A DNA stretch of 64,000 nucleotides from Acinetobacter sp. SFB (GTDB taxonomy: Bacteria > Pseudomonadota > Gammaproteobacteria > Pseudomonadales > Moraxellaceae): positions 62,001 through 126,000 of the forward strand of contig NZ_LSZH01000015.1 of assembly GCF_001647545.1 (NCBI RefSeq). The letters run 5' to 3'. Positions 8,541-16,099 of the stretch are shown here, in pieces. Under the pieces are notes generated by a model that made no database searches, was not told where the DNA came from, and saw only the letters and a list, made by a program, of their open reading frames with translations. The first letter of the stretch is position 1. Each line of letters opens with the position of its first letter. Position numbers and translations under genes: made by a program.

Positions 8541-9221
8541 ATGTATCAGCTCTATATTGCCAATAAAAACTATTCCAGTTGGTCCATGCGTCCATGGTTG
8601 GTACTGAAGGCATTTAATTTGCCGTTTGAAGAAATCATGATTCCGTTTCCTTTAGATCGCGGCACAGGTACTTTTAAACAAAAAGTACGGACGATTAACC
8701 CCAATGGTAAAGTCCCGGTGTTAATTGATGATGGGCTGATGCTGTGGGATTCTTTGGCCATTTGTGAATATCTGGCAGAACAACATTTAGATCAGGCTTT
8801 ATGGCCACAAGATATTAAGCAACGTGCACGGGCGCGCTGTATTACGGCAGAAATGCACAGCGGATTCCCTACTTTACGCAATGCTTGCGCCATGAATATC
8901 CGGGCGAATCTGGCTGATGTAGGGAGACGTTTATGGCAGGACAATGCGGAGCTGCGTCAGGATGTAGCACGTATCGAGCAGATCTGGTCTGAACGCCCAG
9001 AATCGCATCGTTTTTTATGTTGCGAATTTTCAATTGCCGATGCATTTTATGCACCCGTGGTAATGCGCTTGATGACTTATAATCTGCCTGTAAGTGAGTC
9101 TACACGGCAGTATATGCAAACCATGCTGCAACATGCTGCCGTAAAAGTCTGGATGGATGGCGCATTAAAAGAAGATGGCTGGGTGAATTATTTAGAGTCG
9201 TATCAACAGAAACCGCTTTAA
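8541..9221 (+). CDS. glutathione S-transferase family protein
   Basis: 226 residues from the ATG at 8541, four bases after the dsbD stop; an upstream frame extension to 8505 would overlap dsbD. The N-terminal thioredoxin-like half shows NYSSWSMRPWLVLKAFNLPFEE, with a serine-type active-site region (YSSWSMRP), and the conserved cis-Pro/glutathione segment NPNGKVPVLIDDGLMLWDSLAICEYLAE. The C-terminal half is helical (FSIADAFYAPVVMRL). This matches the GstA/YfcF-like detoxifying transferases. The tail overlaps the opposing diguanylate cyclase gene by four bases, the two stop codons sharing TTAA. Confidence 0.88.
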   Translation: MYQLYIANKNYSSWSMRPWLVLKAFNLPFEEIMIPFPLDRGTGTFKQKVRTINPNGKVPVLIDDGLMLWDSLAICEYLAEQHLDQALWPQDIKQRARARCITAEMHSGFPTLRNACAMNIRANLADVGRRLWQDNAELRQDVARIEQIWSERPESHRFLCCEFSIADAFYAPVVMRLMTYNLPVSESTRQYMQTMLQHAAVKVWMDGALKEDGWVNYLESYQQKPL

Positions 9222-10417
9222 CCCAGCTTGGCTTCACTCAATAATTCTTCTTGATAGCATTTGACCTGATTACGGCCACATGCTTTTGCTTGATAAAGTG
9301 CTTTATCTGCTTGGCTTAACAATTGTTGCGGTCTAAGTTGGGTATTGGATAATGCAATCCCAAAACTTGCTGTGACCCGAATGCTCTCGCCCAAATCACT
9401 GATCAAATTTAGCTGTTGAATGGCTTGGCGACAACGCTCAGCAATAATTTTCGCTTGTTCTAAAGAAGATTGATTCAGAATCAGAATAAATTCCTCTCCG
9501 CCAAAGCGACCCACCACATCGCTATCCCGAATGATTTGAGAAAGCACTTCACTGACTTTAATCAGGGTTTCATCGCCTTTATCATGTCCGTATTGGTCAT
9601 TAATCCGTTTAAAATGATCCAGGTCAATTAACACCAATGCATAAGATGATGTTGGTTTGCGCTCTAATTTTTCTAGACAATCGTTAATACTACGACGGTT
9701 AAGCGCATTGGTGAGTGGGTCAATCTGACTTAAATGTTGAATTAATTTTTCTCTATGCCGCCATTGGCTGAGTAAAATTTCAAATAAAATTAAACAGGTC
9801 ATCAAAATGGGTGCAATGAAATACATCATCGTGAGCACCCAAAACATATTTTGATAGGGAAGACTCTGTAGATAAAAAATCGGTGCGTAGCTGATTTGAC
9901 CTTGTAAGCTTAAATAGCCACATAAGAGCAAATATAGAGTAGCTGGAATCAATGCAGAGTAAATAATTTTACGTTTAAATAGCACCAGGCCCACAGTCAC
10001 CAAACTAATGTAAGAGATCATGGTGGCGGGACTAAGAACCCCAACGATATAGCCATCCCGGCATAATGAAATTACAAAAATGGCGACACATACATAAGGC
10101 AGCCACTGCTGTACCGCAGGTTTTTTTCGCCAGATGGAACAGGGATAAATCAGCCCAATAAAAACCATCAAGCTGAGGATATTGAGTCCAAGCTGGAGCT
10201 TGAGTAAAGGCAAATTCACCCAGTGCCATACATGAGGTGAAAGAAGCACAAAAACTTTCCAGACAATCCAAAGTACATGCACCAAACTTCCTAAAATAAG
10301 CATCAGGATGCATTTATTGAGGACGCTCCAGTTCATTACGACTTCATCTTCTATCAGATATTTCGCAATTTTTTCTTTGAGTGAGGAGCTGAGATTGGGG
10401 GGAAAGGTTTGCTTCAT
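9218..10417 (-). CDS. membrane diguanylate cyclase (GGDEF)
   Basis: 399 residues. About six hydrophobic segments in the first 220 residues form an uncharacterised membrane sensor region. A cytosolic GGDEF domain follows from DPLTNALNRRS. The active-site loop is RFGGEEF, near residue 300, so GTP cyclisation to c-di-GMP should be possible. RDSD stands five residues before it and fits the RxxD inhibitory I-site, implying product feedback. No EAL domain is present. It is monocistronic on the minus strand, divergent from azoR. The signal it senses is unknown. Confidence 0.92.
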   Translation of the reverse strand: MKQTFPPNLSSSLKEKIAKYLIEDEVVMNWSVLNKCILMLILGSLVHVLWIVWKVFVLLSPHVWHWVNLPLLKLQLGLNILSLMVFIGLIYPCSIWRKKPAVQQWLPYVCVAIFVISLCRDGYIVGVLSPATMISYISLVTVGLVLFKRKIIYSALIPATLYLLLCGYLSLQGQISYAPIFYLQSLPYQNMFWVLTMMYFIAPILMTCLILFEILLSQWRHREKLIQHLSQIDPLTNALNRRSINDCLEKLERKPTSSYALVLIDLDHFKRINDQYGHDKGDETLIKVSEVLSQIIRDSDVVGRFGGEEFILILNQSSLEQAKIIAERCRQAIQQLNLISDLGESIRVTASFGIALSNTQLRPQQLLSQADKALYQAKACGRNQVKCYQEELLSEAKLG

Positions 10418-10677
10418 TCGATAGATATGACCTTTAGATCTTCAAATTATGTATTAATGATGCGTTGATCTGATTTATTTTTAATAATTCATAACATAGC
10501 ACGTTTTTTTATGAATGGTAATGGCTGTATTTTGTACTATTCGCTATAAAAATGGATTTTATCGGAATGTTTATTGTTCTAAATATAAAACAGTGTGTTG
10601 TGGATAAGGATATTATTCTATTTTTGTTAATCGATTAAACTGGGTCCATTGAATAAATAAACATTAAGGTTTTGAGC

Positions 10678-11244
10678 ATGAAAGTTTTACATATCGATTC
10701 AAGTATTTTAGGCAGTGCTTCAGTTTCACGCCAATTAAGCCAAGCCATTGTTGATCAATTACAGACTAAACATGCAGATTTAGCTGTGGATTATTTAGAT
10801 TTAGCTGCACAGCCTATTCCGCATTTAACCGGTGCGATTTTAATGGGGCAAGATGCAGAACAAGCTGCTTTGAGTGAAAAAATTATTCAGCAATATCTGG
10901 ATGCAGATATCGTGGTCGTGGGTGCAGCCATGTATAACTTCGGTTTGACTTCAACCTTGAAAGCCTGGATTGACCGTATCAGCGTAGCGGGTAAAACCTT
11001 TAAATATACTGAGAATGGTCCAGTCGGTTTAGCAGGTGAGAAAAAAGTTTATATCGCCAGTAGTCGTGGTGGGGTCTATGGTGAAAATAGCCCAGTCGAT
11101 TTTCAGGAAGGCTTTTTGAAAACTGTATTTAACTTTACGGGTGTGAATGATGTGGAAATTATTCGCGCTGAAGGCGTGAATATGGGACCAGAGTTGAAAG
11201 ACAAAGCCATTTCCAACGCTTTAACTCAAGTCCAAGCGCTGTAA
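10678..11244 (+). CDS. azoR: FMN-dependent NADH:quinone/azo oxidoreductase AzoR
   Basis: 188 residues with the flavodoxin-like fold of AzoR: MKVLHIDSSILGSASVSRQLS at the N-terminus with the phosphate-binding SxxxSxSR pattern. MYNFGLTSTLKAWIDRISVAGKTFKYT contacts FMN in this family. ASSRGGVY is a second FMN loop. These enzymes reduce quinones and azo dyes by two electrons and protect against quinone stress. The ATG at 10678 is preferred over the TTG two codons upstream. It is divergent from the diguanylate cyclase gene across about 260 bases in which I see no other gene. Confidence 0.93.
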   Translation: MKVLHIDSSILGSASVSRQLSQAIVDQLQTKHADLAVDYLDLAAQPIPHLTGAILMGQDAEQAALSEKIIQQYLDADIVVVGAAMYNFGLTSTLKAWIDRISVAGKTFKYTENGPVGLAGEKKVYIASSRGGVYGENSPVDFQEGFLKTVFNFTGVNDVEIIRAEGVNMGPELKDKAISNALTQVQAL

Positions 11245-11270
11245 TTTTTAAAAAATAGCATATTCTTTTG

Positions 11271-11294
11271 GGTCAGCTTCTGCTGACCTTTTTT
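11271..11294 (+). terminator. intrinsic terminator of azoR
   Basis: GGTCAGC/GCTGACC, a 7-bp stem with a 4-base loop, followed by six Ts, 26 bases past the azoR stop. Confidence 0.88.
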
Positions 11295-11322
11295 ATGTCC
11301 ATAATTTTTTAAATCATAAAAT

Positions 11323-12234
11323 CTAGTCTTTATCGAGTTTGTGCGCAAATTCAGCCAGATCAGCCAAGGCCTGTTGACCTTCATCAAACCAGGTGTGAAA
11401 CATCTGAAAGTTATGCCACATACCGGTATAGAGTTTATAGGTCAGATCCACACCGGCTTGTTCCGCTTTTTCTTTAAAACGTTGCGCATCATCCAGTAAA
11501 ATTTCTTTAGAACCGACTTGAACCAGAATGGGAGGCAATCCGCTCAAGTCTGCAAATAATGGTGAAATGGCAGGGTCGGCGGCGTCCACAGATTTAGGTA
11601 GGTAATAGTCAATCCCTGCTTCTAACGTTTCAATAGAGAGTAGTGCATCGTGTTTACGGTTATAGCGCAAAGATTCACTGCTTAAAGACAAATCTAAAAA
11701 TGGAGACAACAGCATCAGTCCACTAACTTGAGGAAGGCCTTCATCACGGATTTTAACTGCCAGACCCAAAGCCAAATTAGCACCACAAGAGTCGCCGGAT
11801 AAAATAATGTCTTTGGCTTGAATCCCTTGACCTAACAAGGTGGTATAGATATCAAAAATCGCATCGCTAGCTTCAGGATAGACCGATTCCGGAGCTAAGG
11901 GATAGTCGACGTGAAGCACTTGCATCTGTGTACGTGCAGCAACATGGGTTAAAAAGGCACGATGGGTCTTGAGTGAACCCAAAAAGAATGCACCGCCATG
12001 AATATGCAAAATCAGTTGTGTTGATTCGCTTTGCGGTTTTATTTCTTCAGCATGCAAGCCGGCCAAGCGTAGCGGTCTGATCTGAACTTCTGTGTTACTT
12101 GGAAAGGCACGACACATTTGCTCTAAAGCAAAACGTATCGAGTTGGGTGGCAAGTTAAACTGACTGGGTGTACGGATCGTCGTTTTTAAAATGCTCTCTG
12201 TAATTAATTGTTTCCATAACGGGCTTAACTTCAT
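11323..12234 (-). CDS. alpha/beta hydrolase, hormone-sensitive-lipase family esterase
   Basis: 303 residues with the hallmarks of the HSL (family IV) esterases. The oxyanion-hole motif is HGGAF (in LILHIHGGAFFLGSL), the nucleophile elbow is GDSCG, an acid lies in the ILVQVGSKEILLDDAQ region, and the catalytic His is in GMWHNFQMF. There is no signal peptide, so it is cytosolic. Likely substrates are short or medium acyl esters; the physiological one is unknown. It is transcribed alone on the minus strand. Confidence 0.9.
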   Translation of the reverse strand: MKLSPLWKQLITESILKTTIRTPSQFNLPPNSIRFALEQMCRAFPSNTEVQIRPLRLAGLHAEEIKPQSESTQLILHIHGGAFFLGSLKTHRAFLTHVAARTQMQVLHVDYPLAPESVYPEASDAIFDIYTTLLGQGIQAKDIILSGDSCGANLALGLAVKIRDEGLPQVSGLMLLSPFLDLSLSSESLRYNRKHDALLSIETLEAGIDYYLPKSVDAADPAISPLFADLSGLPPILVQVGSKEILLDDAQRFKEKAEQAGVDLTYKLYTGMWHNFQMFHTWFDEGQQALADLAEFAHKLDKD

Positions 12235-12389
12235 ATTTTTTCCATCTTGTTATATTTTTTAAGGGATGATTGGATATTTACCAATTCAAGTTACAAGATT
12301 ACACTAAACGGTCACACTGAAAAATTGCAAAAATGTTGTGACTTTTTAATACTAAAGCCGTCTATACCAGACTAGGGAAACGAAAAAAA

Positions 12390-12827
12390 ATGAAAAAAAT
12401 TGCACTTGCACTAGGATTGCTCGGATTAACAGCTTTGGCTAATGCTGCTGATCCACTAAATGGTACTGTTTGGAAAACGATTGATGATAAAACAAAACAA
12501 CCCAAAGCAATCGTAAAATTTACTGAACAAAAAAATGGCACATTGTCTGCCAGTATTCAAGAGGTTTTGACACCGGGTGAAGAAAAAGCATGTTCAAAAT
12601 GTGAAGGCCCATATCATAACAAATCTTTAAAAGGTCTAAAGATCGTTCATGGTCTTAAAAATGCAGGGGGTACAAGTTATGATCAAGGAACTATTCTTGA
12701 CCCTTCTTCTGGAAAAACCTACAAGTTAAAAGGTCAAATCATTGAAGGTGGTAAAAAACTAGAATTACGCGGCTTTATTGGCATATCAGTTTTAGGACGT
12801 AACCAGACTTGGATTCGTGCAAACTAA
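12390..12827 (+). CDS. secreted DUF2147 domain protein
   Basis: 145 residues with a signal peptide (MKKIALALGLLGLTALANA before ADPLNG). The DUF2147 pattern includes GTVWKTIDDKTKQPKAIVKF, then CSKCEGPYHNKSLKGLKIVHGL, which has a CxxC pair, and GKTYKLKGQI and LELRGFIGISVLGRNQTW near the end. The family is periplasmic or surface exposed with a small beta-barrel fold and no proven function. It has its own promoter region and terminator. Confidence 0.88.
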   Translation: MKKIALALGLLGLTALANAADPLNGTVWKTIDDKTKQPKAIVKFTEQKNGTLSASIQEVLTPGEEKACSKCEGPYHNKSLKGLKIVHGLKNAGGTSYDQGTILDPSSGKTYKLKGQIIEGGKKLELRGFIGISVLGRNQTWIRAN

Positions 12828-12846
12828 TTTTAATCAGTAAAATTAT

Positions 12847-12877
12847 AAAAAAAGCCTGACATGATCAGGCTTTTTTT
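12847..12877. terminator. intrinsic terminator between DUF2147 and YffB-like genes
   Basis: AAAAAAAGCCTGA and TCAGGCTTTTTTT form a 13-bp stem with a 5-base loop. The flanking A and T tracts let it act for both convergent genes. Confidence 0.93.
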
Positions 12878-12900
12878 ATGGACGGCATAATGGTCAATTT

Positions 12901-13248
12901 TTACTTTAAAGTTCTATAAGCAGCTTCATCGTATCCGACTATATAAGCTTGCTCGGTTTGCAGTACCGGACGTTTAATTAAGCTGCTATGCGTGGTTAAG
13001 GCAGAAATTAAATTTGATTGATTCTCTAGTGCAGTTTGTTGTTGTTCTTCGCTGAGTTTGCGCCAGGTGGTTCCTTTCTTATTAAGAATCAGATCTTGTC
13101 CAACTTCATCGAGCCATTTTTTTACAGTTTCAGCATCAATGCCTTGTTTTTTGTAGTCATGAAATTCATAGGCCAGACCCAGTTCATTCAATAAGTCGAA
13201 GGCTTTTTTCATTGAATTACAATTTTTGATGCCATAAATTTTAAGCAT
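12901..13248 (-). CDS. ArsC/Spx-family reductase, YffB-like
   Basis: 115 residues of the ArsC-like thioredoxin fold: MLKIYGIKNCNSMKKAFDLL carries the single catalytic cysteine Cys10, without a CxxC partner. FHDYKKQGIDAETVKKWLDEVG and LIKRPVLQTEQAYIVGYDEAAY, whose Arg is conserved in the family, follow. Despite the ArsC name, YffB-type proteins are not proven arsenate reductases; a glutathione-dependent thiol reductase role is more likely. It lies downstream, on the same strand, of crc and of the candidate GGA-rich RNA, but that RNA's terminator separates them. Confidence 0.88.
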   Translation of the reverse strand: MLKIYGIKNCNSMKKAFDLLNELGLAYEFHDYKKQGIDAETVKKWLDEVGQDLILNKKGTTWRKLSEEQQQTALENQSNLISALTTHSSLIKRPVLQTEQAYIVGYDEAAYRTLK

Positions 13249-13436
13249 AAGAGGATCATTCCATTTTCGATTGCTGAATAGCCTAGCGAAAATTATCCAG
13301 AAGCTCTAGAGCTAATTAAAAGTATTAAAAATTAAATAAGGATGTCATCAAATTGACATTTAGGTTTGGCAATATAATGGCTATATAGATAAGAATAACT
13401 TGATTATAAAAATTATAAGTTTAACAGATGTATAAA

Positions 13437-13593
13437 AGAGAAAACCCGCATTTAATCATCCTGATCATGCGGGTCTCATTTCAACGTCCATTGTCACATC
13501 CTTGCAAAATAAGCTACCGAAGCGGTTTATTTTGTTTCATCCTACGGCGTCCTGTCCTTTTGCTGTCATCCTGACATATCCTTTTGCCGTGAA
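13437..13593 (-). ncRNA. candidate GGA-rich CsrA/RsmA-binding small RNA
   Basis: Read on the minus strand, about 155 bases after crc contain eight GGA triplets between 13581 and 13459; about one or two would be expected. Two sit as AGGAU in five-base hairpin loops: TGTC-AGGAT-GACA (13576-13564) and ATC-AGGAT-GAT inside the terminator loop. A third, GCAAGGATGTG, is close to the CsrA SELEX core (ACARGGAUGU). ACGGC/GCCGT closes the first domain, and AAAATAA/TTATTTT forms another hairpin. The element ends in an intrinsic terminator, ACCCGCAT/ATGCGGGT (13474-13444), followed by TTTTCTCTTTT. The 5' end is inferred. CsrB/RsmZ-type RNAs have exactly these features, but expression and CsrA binding are not shown. 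Confidence 0.6.
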
Positions 13594-13614
13594 GCCATAA
13601 TGCACTCAAAACAC

Positions 13615-13632
13615 TTGTATAAAAATATACAA
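13615..13632. promoter_or_regulatory. perfect dyad upstream of the candidate RNA
   Basis: TTGTATA-AAAA-TATACAA is a perfect 7-bp palindrome, placed about 25-40 bases upstream of the inferred RNA start. A weak -10-like CATTAT (13602-13597, minus strand) follows. It could be an operator or simply a hairpin. Confidence 0.35.
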
Positions 13633-13663
13633 ACGCGTCAAGTGTTGTAGGTTTTTGGATGGT

Positions 13664-13689
13664 ATTGAGTGAACGTATGTTCACTCAAT
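13664..13689. promoter_or_regulatory. perfect 11-bp inverted repeat, operator-like
   Basis: ATTGAGTGAAC-GTAT-GTTCACTCAAT lies 14 bases past the crc stop. There is no T tract on either side, so it is a poor terminator. The GTGAAC-N4-GTTCAC core looks like a TetR-family operator, and its centre is about 85 bases upstream of the inferred RNA start. The binding protein is unknown. Confidence 0.45.
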
Positions 13690-13702
13690 TAAATCTTATT
13701 GA

Positions 13703-14521
13703 TTAGATTTTATAATCAATAATTACCGGAGCGTGGTCGCTGAACCAGGTGTCTTTATAGACCCAGGCATTGATTGTGCGGTCTTTCCAATCTGGTGAAC
13801 AGGCGTGGTAATCAATCCGCCAGCCAACGTTTTTGGCACGGGCCTGTCCGCGGTTTGACCACCAAGAATAAAGTTCAGCTTCCTTACGCACTTCACGGAA
13901 AGTATCGACATAACCCAGATCATCATAAATATGATCGAGCCAAGCACGTTCATGCGGTAAGCAGCCTGAAGATTTCTGGTTGCCGGTCCAGTTCTTAATA
14001 TCAATCCGTTTATGCACAATGTTGTAATCGCCACACACAATGATCGATTTATCCTCATTGCGCCATTGTTTTAGAATTTCCTGATATTGATCTAAAAAGT
14101 GGTCTTTACGCGCTTGCGCTTCTTCACCTGATGAACCGGAAGGTAAATACAGTGAACAAATATGAACAGTTTTTTCCAAGCCTAAGTCAAATTCAGCAGA
14201 TATAAAACGACCTTGAGAATCTGCCAATTCAAAACCCAAACCGTCAGTCACTGAGACAAAGGGCAAGCGGCTATAAATGGCAGTACCGGCATAGCCTGCA
14301 CGTTCAGCAGGGAACAGATGTGTGTACCAACCTTCCGGTCTAAACTTTTCAGTCCACTGCGCATGCGTGATCCGGCTTTCCTGCATACAAATCACATCGG
14401 CTTCTGACTGTTCCATCCATTCAAGTAAGCCTTTGGTCACTGACGAACGTAAGCCATTTACGTTAATGGAAACGACTCTTAGAATTTTTTGATCACTTGG
14501 ATAGCTACTCTTTGGTATCAT
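13703..14521 (-). CDS. crc: catabolite repression control protein Crc (exonuclease III fold)
   Basis: 272 residues from the ATG at 14521; a TTG two codons upstream has better spacing to AGAGG and remains possible. The endonuclease/exonuclease/phosphatase fold starts RVVSINVNGLRSS. In Pseudomonas Crc works with Hfq to repress translation of catabolic genes and has lost nuclease residues. Here Glu48 (MQESR), Asp165 and Asn167 (GDYNIVH), Asp237 (WRIDY) and Asp262-His263 (SDHAP) are all present, at positions like those of exonuclease III. The divergent neighbour pyrE is the classic crc partner in pseudomonads. An XthA-like enzyme is the alternative call. Confidence 0.85.
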   Translation of the reverse strand: MIPKSSYPSDQKILRVVSINVNGLRSSVTKGLLEWMEQSEADVICMQESRITHAQWTEKFRPEGWYTHLFPAERAGYAGTAIYSRLPFVSVTDGLGFELADSQGRFISAEFDLGLEKTVHICSLYLPSGSSGEEAQARKDHFLDQYQEILKQWRNEDKSIIVCGDYNIVHKRIDIKNWTGNQKSSGCLPHERAWLDHIYDDLGYVDTFREVRKEAELYSWWSNRGQARAKNVGWRIDYHACSPDWKDRTINAWVYKDTWFSDHAPVIIDYKI

Positions 14522-14561
14522 GCGCAAGTCTTACCTCTATTTATGAATTTTGGAGCACCTC

Positions 14562-15212
14562 ATGACTTCGCCAGCTCAATTTAACCCTCAAGCTTTTATC
14601 GAACTTGCATTATCACGTGGTGTGCTGAAATTTGGTGAGTTTACTTTAAAATCGGGTCGTGTGAGTCCTTATTTTTTTAATGCCGGTTTGCTTAATGATG
14701 GTGAAGCATTAACCCTATTGGCTTCAGGCTATGCAGATAAATTAACCACTTGCGATAATGTTGAAGTGATTTTTGGACCTGCATATAAAGGTATTCCATT
14801 TGTCGCTGCAACGGCTGTTGCTTTGTCACAAAATCATGCTGTGAGCGTACCTTGGGGCTTTAACCGTAAAGAAGCCAAAGATCACGGTGAGGGCGGTGTA
14901 CTTGTCGGTGCTTCAGTTGACGGTAAAAAAGTCTGGATTATTGATGATGTGATTACTGCGGGTACCGCCATTCGTGAAGTGGTGACTGTGCTTAAAAATG
15001 CCGGTGCGCAAATTGCCGGAGTATTGGTGGCATTAGATCGTCAGGAAAAAGGTCAAGGTAGTTTGTCTGCAATTCAAGAAGTGCAACAAGAACTGGAAAT
15101 TCCTGTACATGCTTTAATTACCATGAAAGATTTGATGGATTTCCTAGATGCAAAAGGCGAGAAAGAGGCTTTAGCAAAAATGGAAGATTACCGTGTCAAA
15201 TACGGCATCTGA
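14562..15212 (+). CDS. pyrE: orotate phosphoribosyltransferase
   Basis: Adds PRPP to orotate to give OMP in pyrimidine synthesis. 216 residues from the ATG at 14562; a TTG 12 bases upstream is less likely because TGGAGC is placed for the ATG. It shows FTLKSGRVSPYFFNAG and GPAYKGIPFVAATAVAL. KEAKDHGEGGVLVG is the flexible catalytic loop. The PRPP motif VWIIDDVITAGTA follows. It is divergent from crc across about 40 bases, so the two promoters overlap. Confidence 0.97.
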   Translation: MTSPAQFNPQAFIELALSRGVLKFGEFTLKSGRVSPYFFNAGLLNDGEALTLLASGYADKLTTCDNVEVIFGPAYKGIPFVAATAVALSQNHAVSVPWGFNRKEAKDHGEGGVLVGASVDGKKVWIIDDVITAGTAIREVVTVLKNAGAQIAGVLVALDRQEKGQGSLSAIQEVQQELEIPVHALITMKDLMDFLDAKGEKEALAKMEDYRVKYGI

Positions 15213-15229
15213 TGCTTAGATAGATTAAG

Positions 15230-15255
15230 AAAGGAAGCTAAATGCTTCCTTTTTT
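15230..15255 (+). terminator. intrinsic terminator of pyrE
   Basis: AAAGGAAGC/GCTTCCTTT with a 5-base loop, followed by Ts, starting 18 bases past the pyrE stop. Confidence 0.9.
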
Positions 15256-15899
15256 ATGATTTTAAGAAAGTGATAAATTATTAAAATAAGAAGCTAGTAG
15301 ATTTAGGCAAGTATTCGCAATATTGAGAGTGTGTTTGTCTCTAGGTGTAGAAAATATTGAGCTTTAATTTTTTGTTGATGCTTCAATCTGCAGAATTTAA
15401 ACAATTTTTTTAATCATTTCACCAGTTGGAGAGAAAAATTGAGCATTGAACAGAGAGCTCTATTTCAAAATAGCCATTAATTGAATAAGTATTCTCGGCT
15501 TCCAGGAAAGACCCTGAACGGGGTTAAAGTTAAAAATTATTTTTTAGAAATATTAAATAAAATGATCCTTATAAAATAAACTGCTATTTGATAAATTAAA
15601 CAAAATGCACCTTAGATAAAAATATAAATAGACGACTTTTCCTATTGTTTTTTAACCCCATAATTTTATGTATGAGAATTTATATAAATTAAAAATATTT
15701 ATTACAAGAATTTAAAGCTTTTCCATTAGGTTGAGAAGTAATGAAATAGATGATTTTTCTCTGGAAAATAATGTTAATCATGTCACATTTTCATACATTT
15801 GGGTAAATGGTTTGGTATTTTTTGTGATAGATCATTTAACCCTTAAAGTGATTTAATCTGCTTGCACAATAACAATAAATAAATACAAAAGAGGACGTT
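15256..15899. other. long AT-rich intergenic stretch
   Basis: About 640 bases without a supportable gene on either strand. I see only small dyads such as ACCC-TGAACG-GGGT near 15510. The distal part presumably holds the promoter for the structured element and the MarR gene, but I cannot place a convincing -35/-10 pair. Confidence 0.5.
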
Positions 15900-15906
15900 A
15901 TGTAGT

Positions 15907-16016
15907 ACTTGGCTCTCTAATTCTTTTTATAAAACCAGCTCATAGAAAGCAAAGGAAGAATTAGAGAGTCAATCTTTAAAAAAACAGATTGTATAGCGAA
16001 ATTAGTAAGACCAAGT
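15907..16016 (+). ncRNA. candidate structured RNA (three-way junction) upstream of a MarR gene
   Basis: Three nested or adjacent helices can be read. P1 is ACTTGG (15907-15912) with CCAAGT (16011-16016). P2 is a perfect 13-bp stem, CTCTCTAATTCTT (15913-15925) with AAGAATTAGAGAG (15956-15968). P3 is CAATCT (15970-15975) with AGATTG (15986-15991). P1 and P2 abut directly, and one base separates P2 from P3, giving a compact three-way junction with a 19-base strand back to P1. It could be a leader of the MarR gene at 16100, an independent small RNA, or the remains of a tiny inverted-repeat element. No known Rfam family is recognised. Confidence 0.45.
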
Positions 16017-16099
16017 TCATTTAATAAATAGAGCAGTCACTAATGGGTATAAATTTTTAAACAATTTAAATGGCTATAATAAATGAGAGAGATAAAGTC

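Noticed and set aside
13615..13632. TGTAT-N6-ATACA read as a GacA box for the GGA-rich RNA
   Set aside because: It lacks the AAG/CTT part of the known TGTAAG-N6-CTTACA box and lies too close to the inferred start; kept only as an unassigned dyad.
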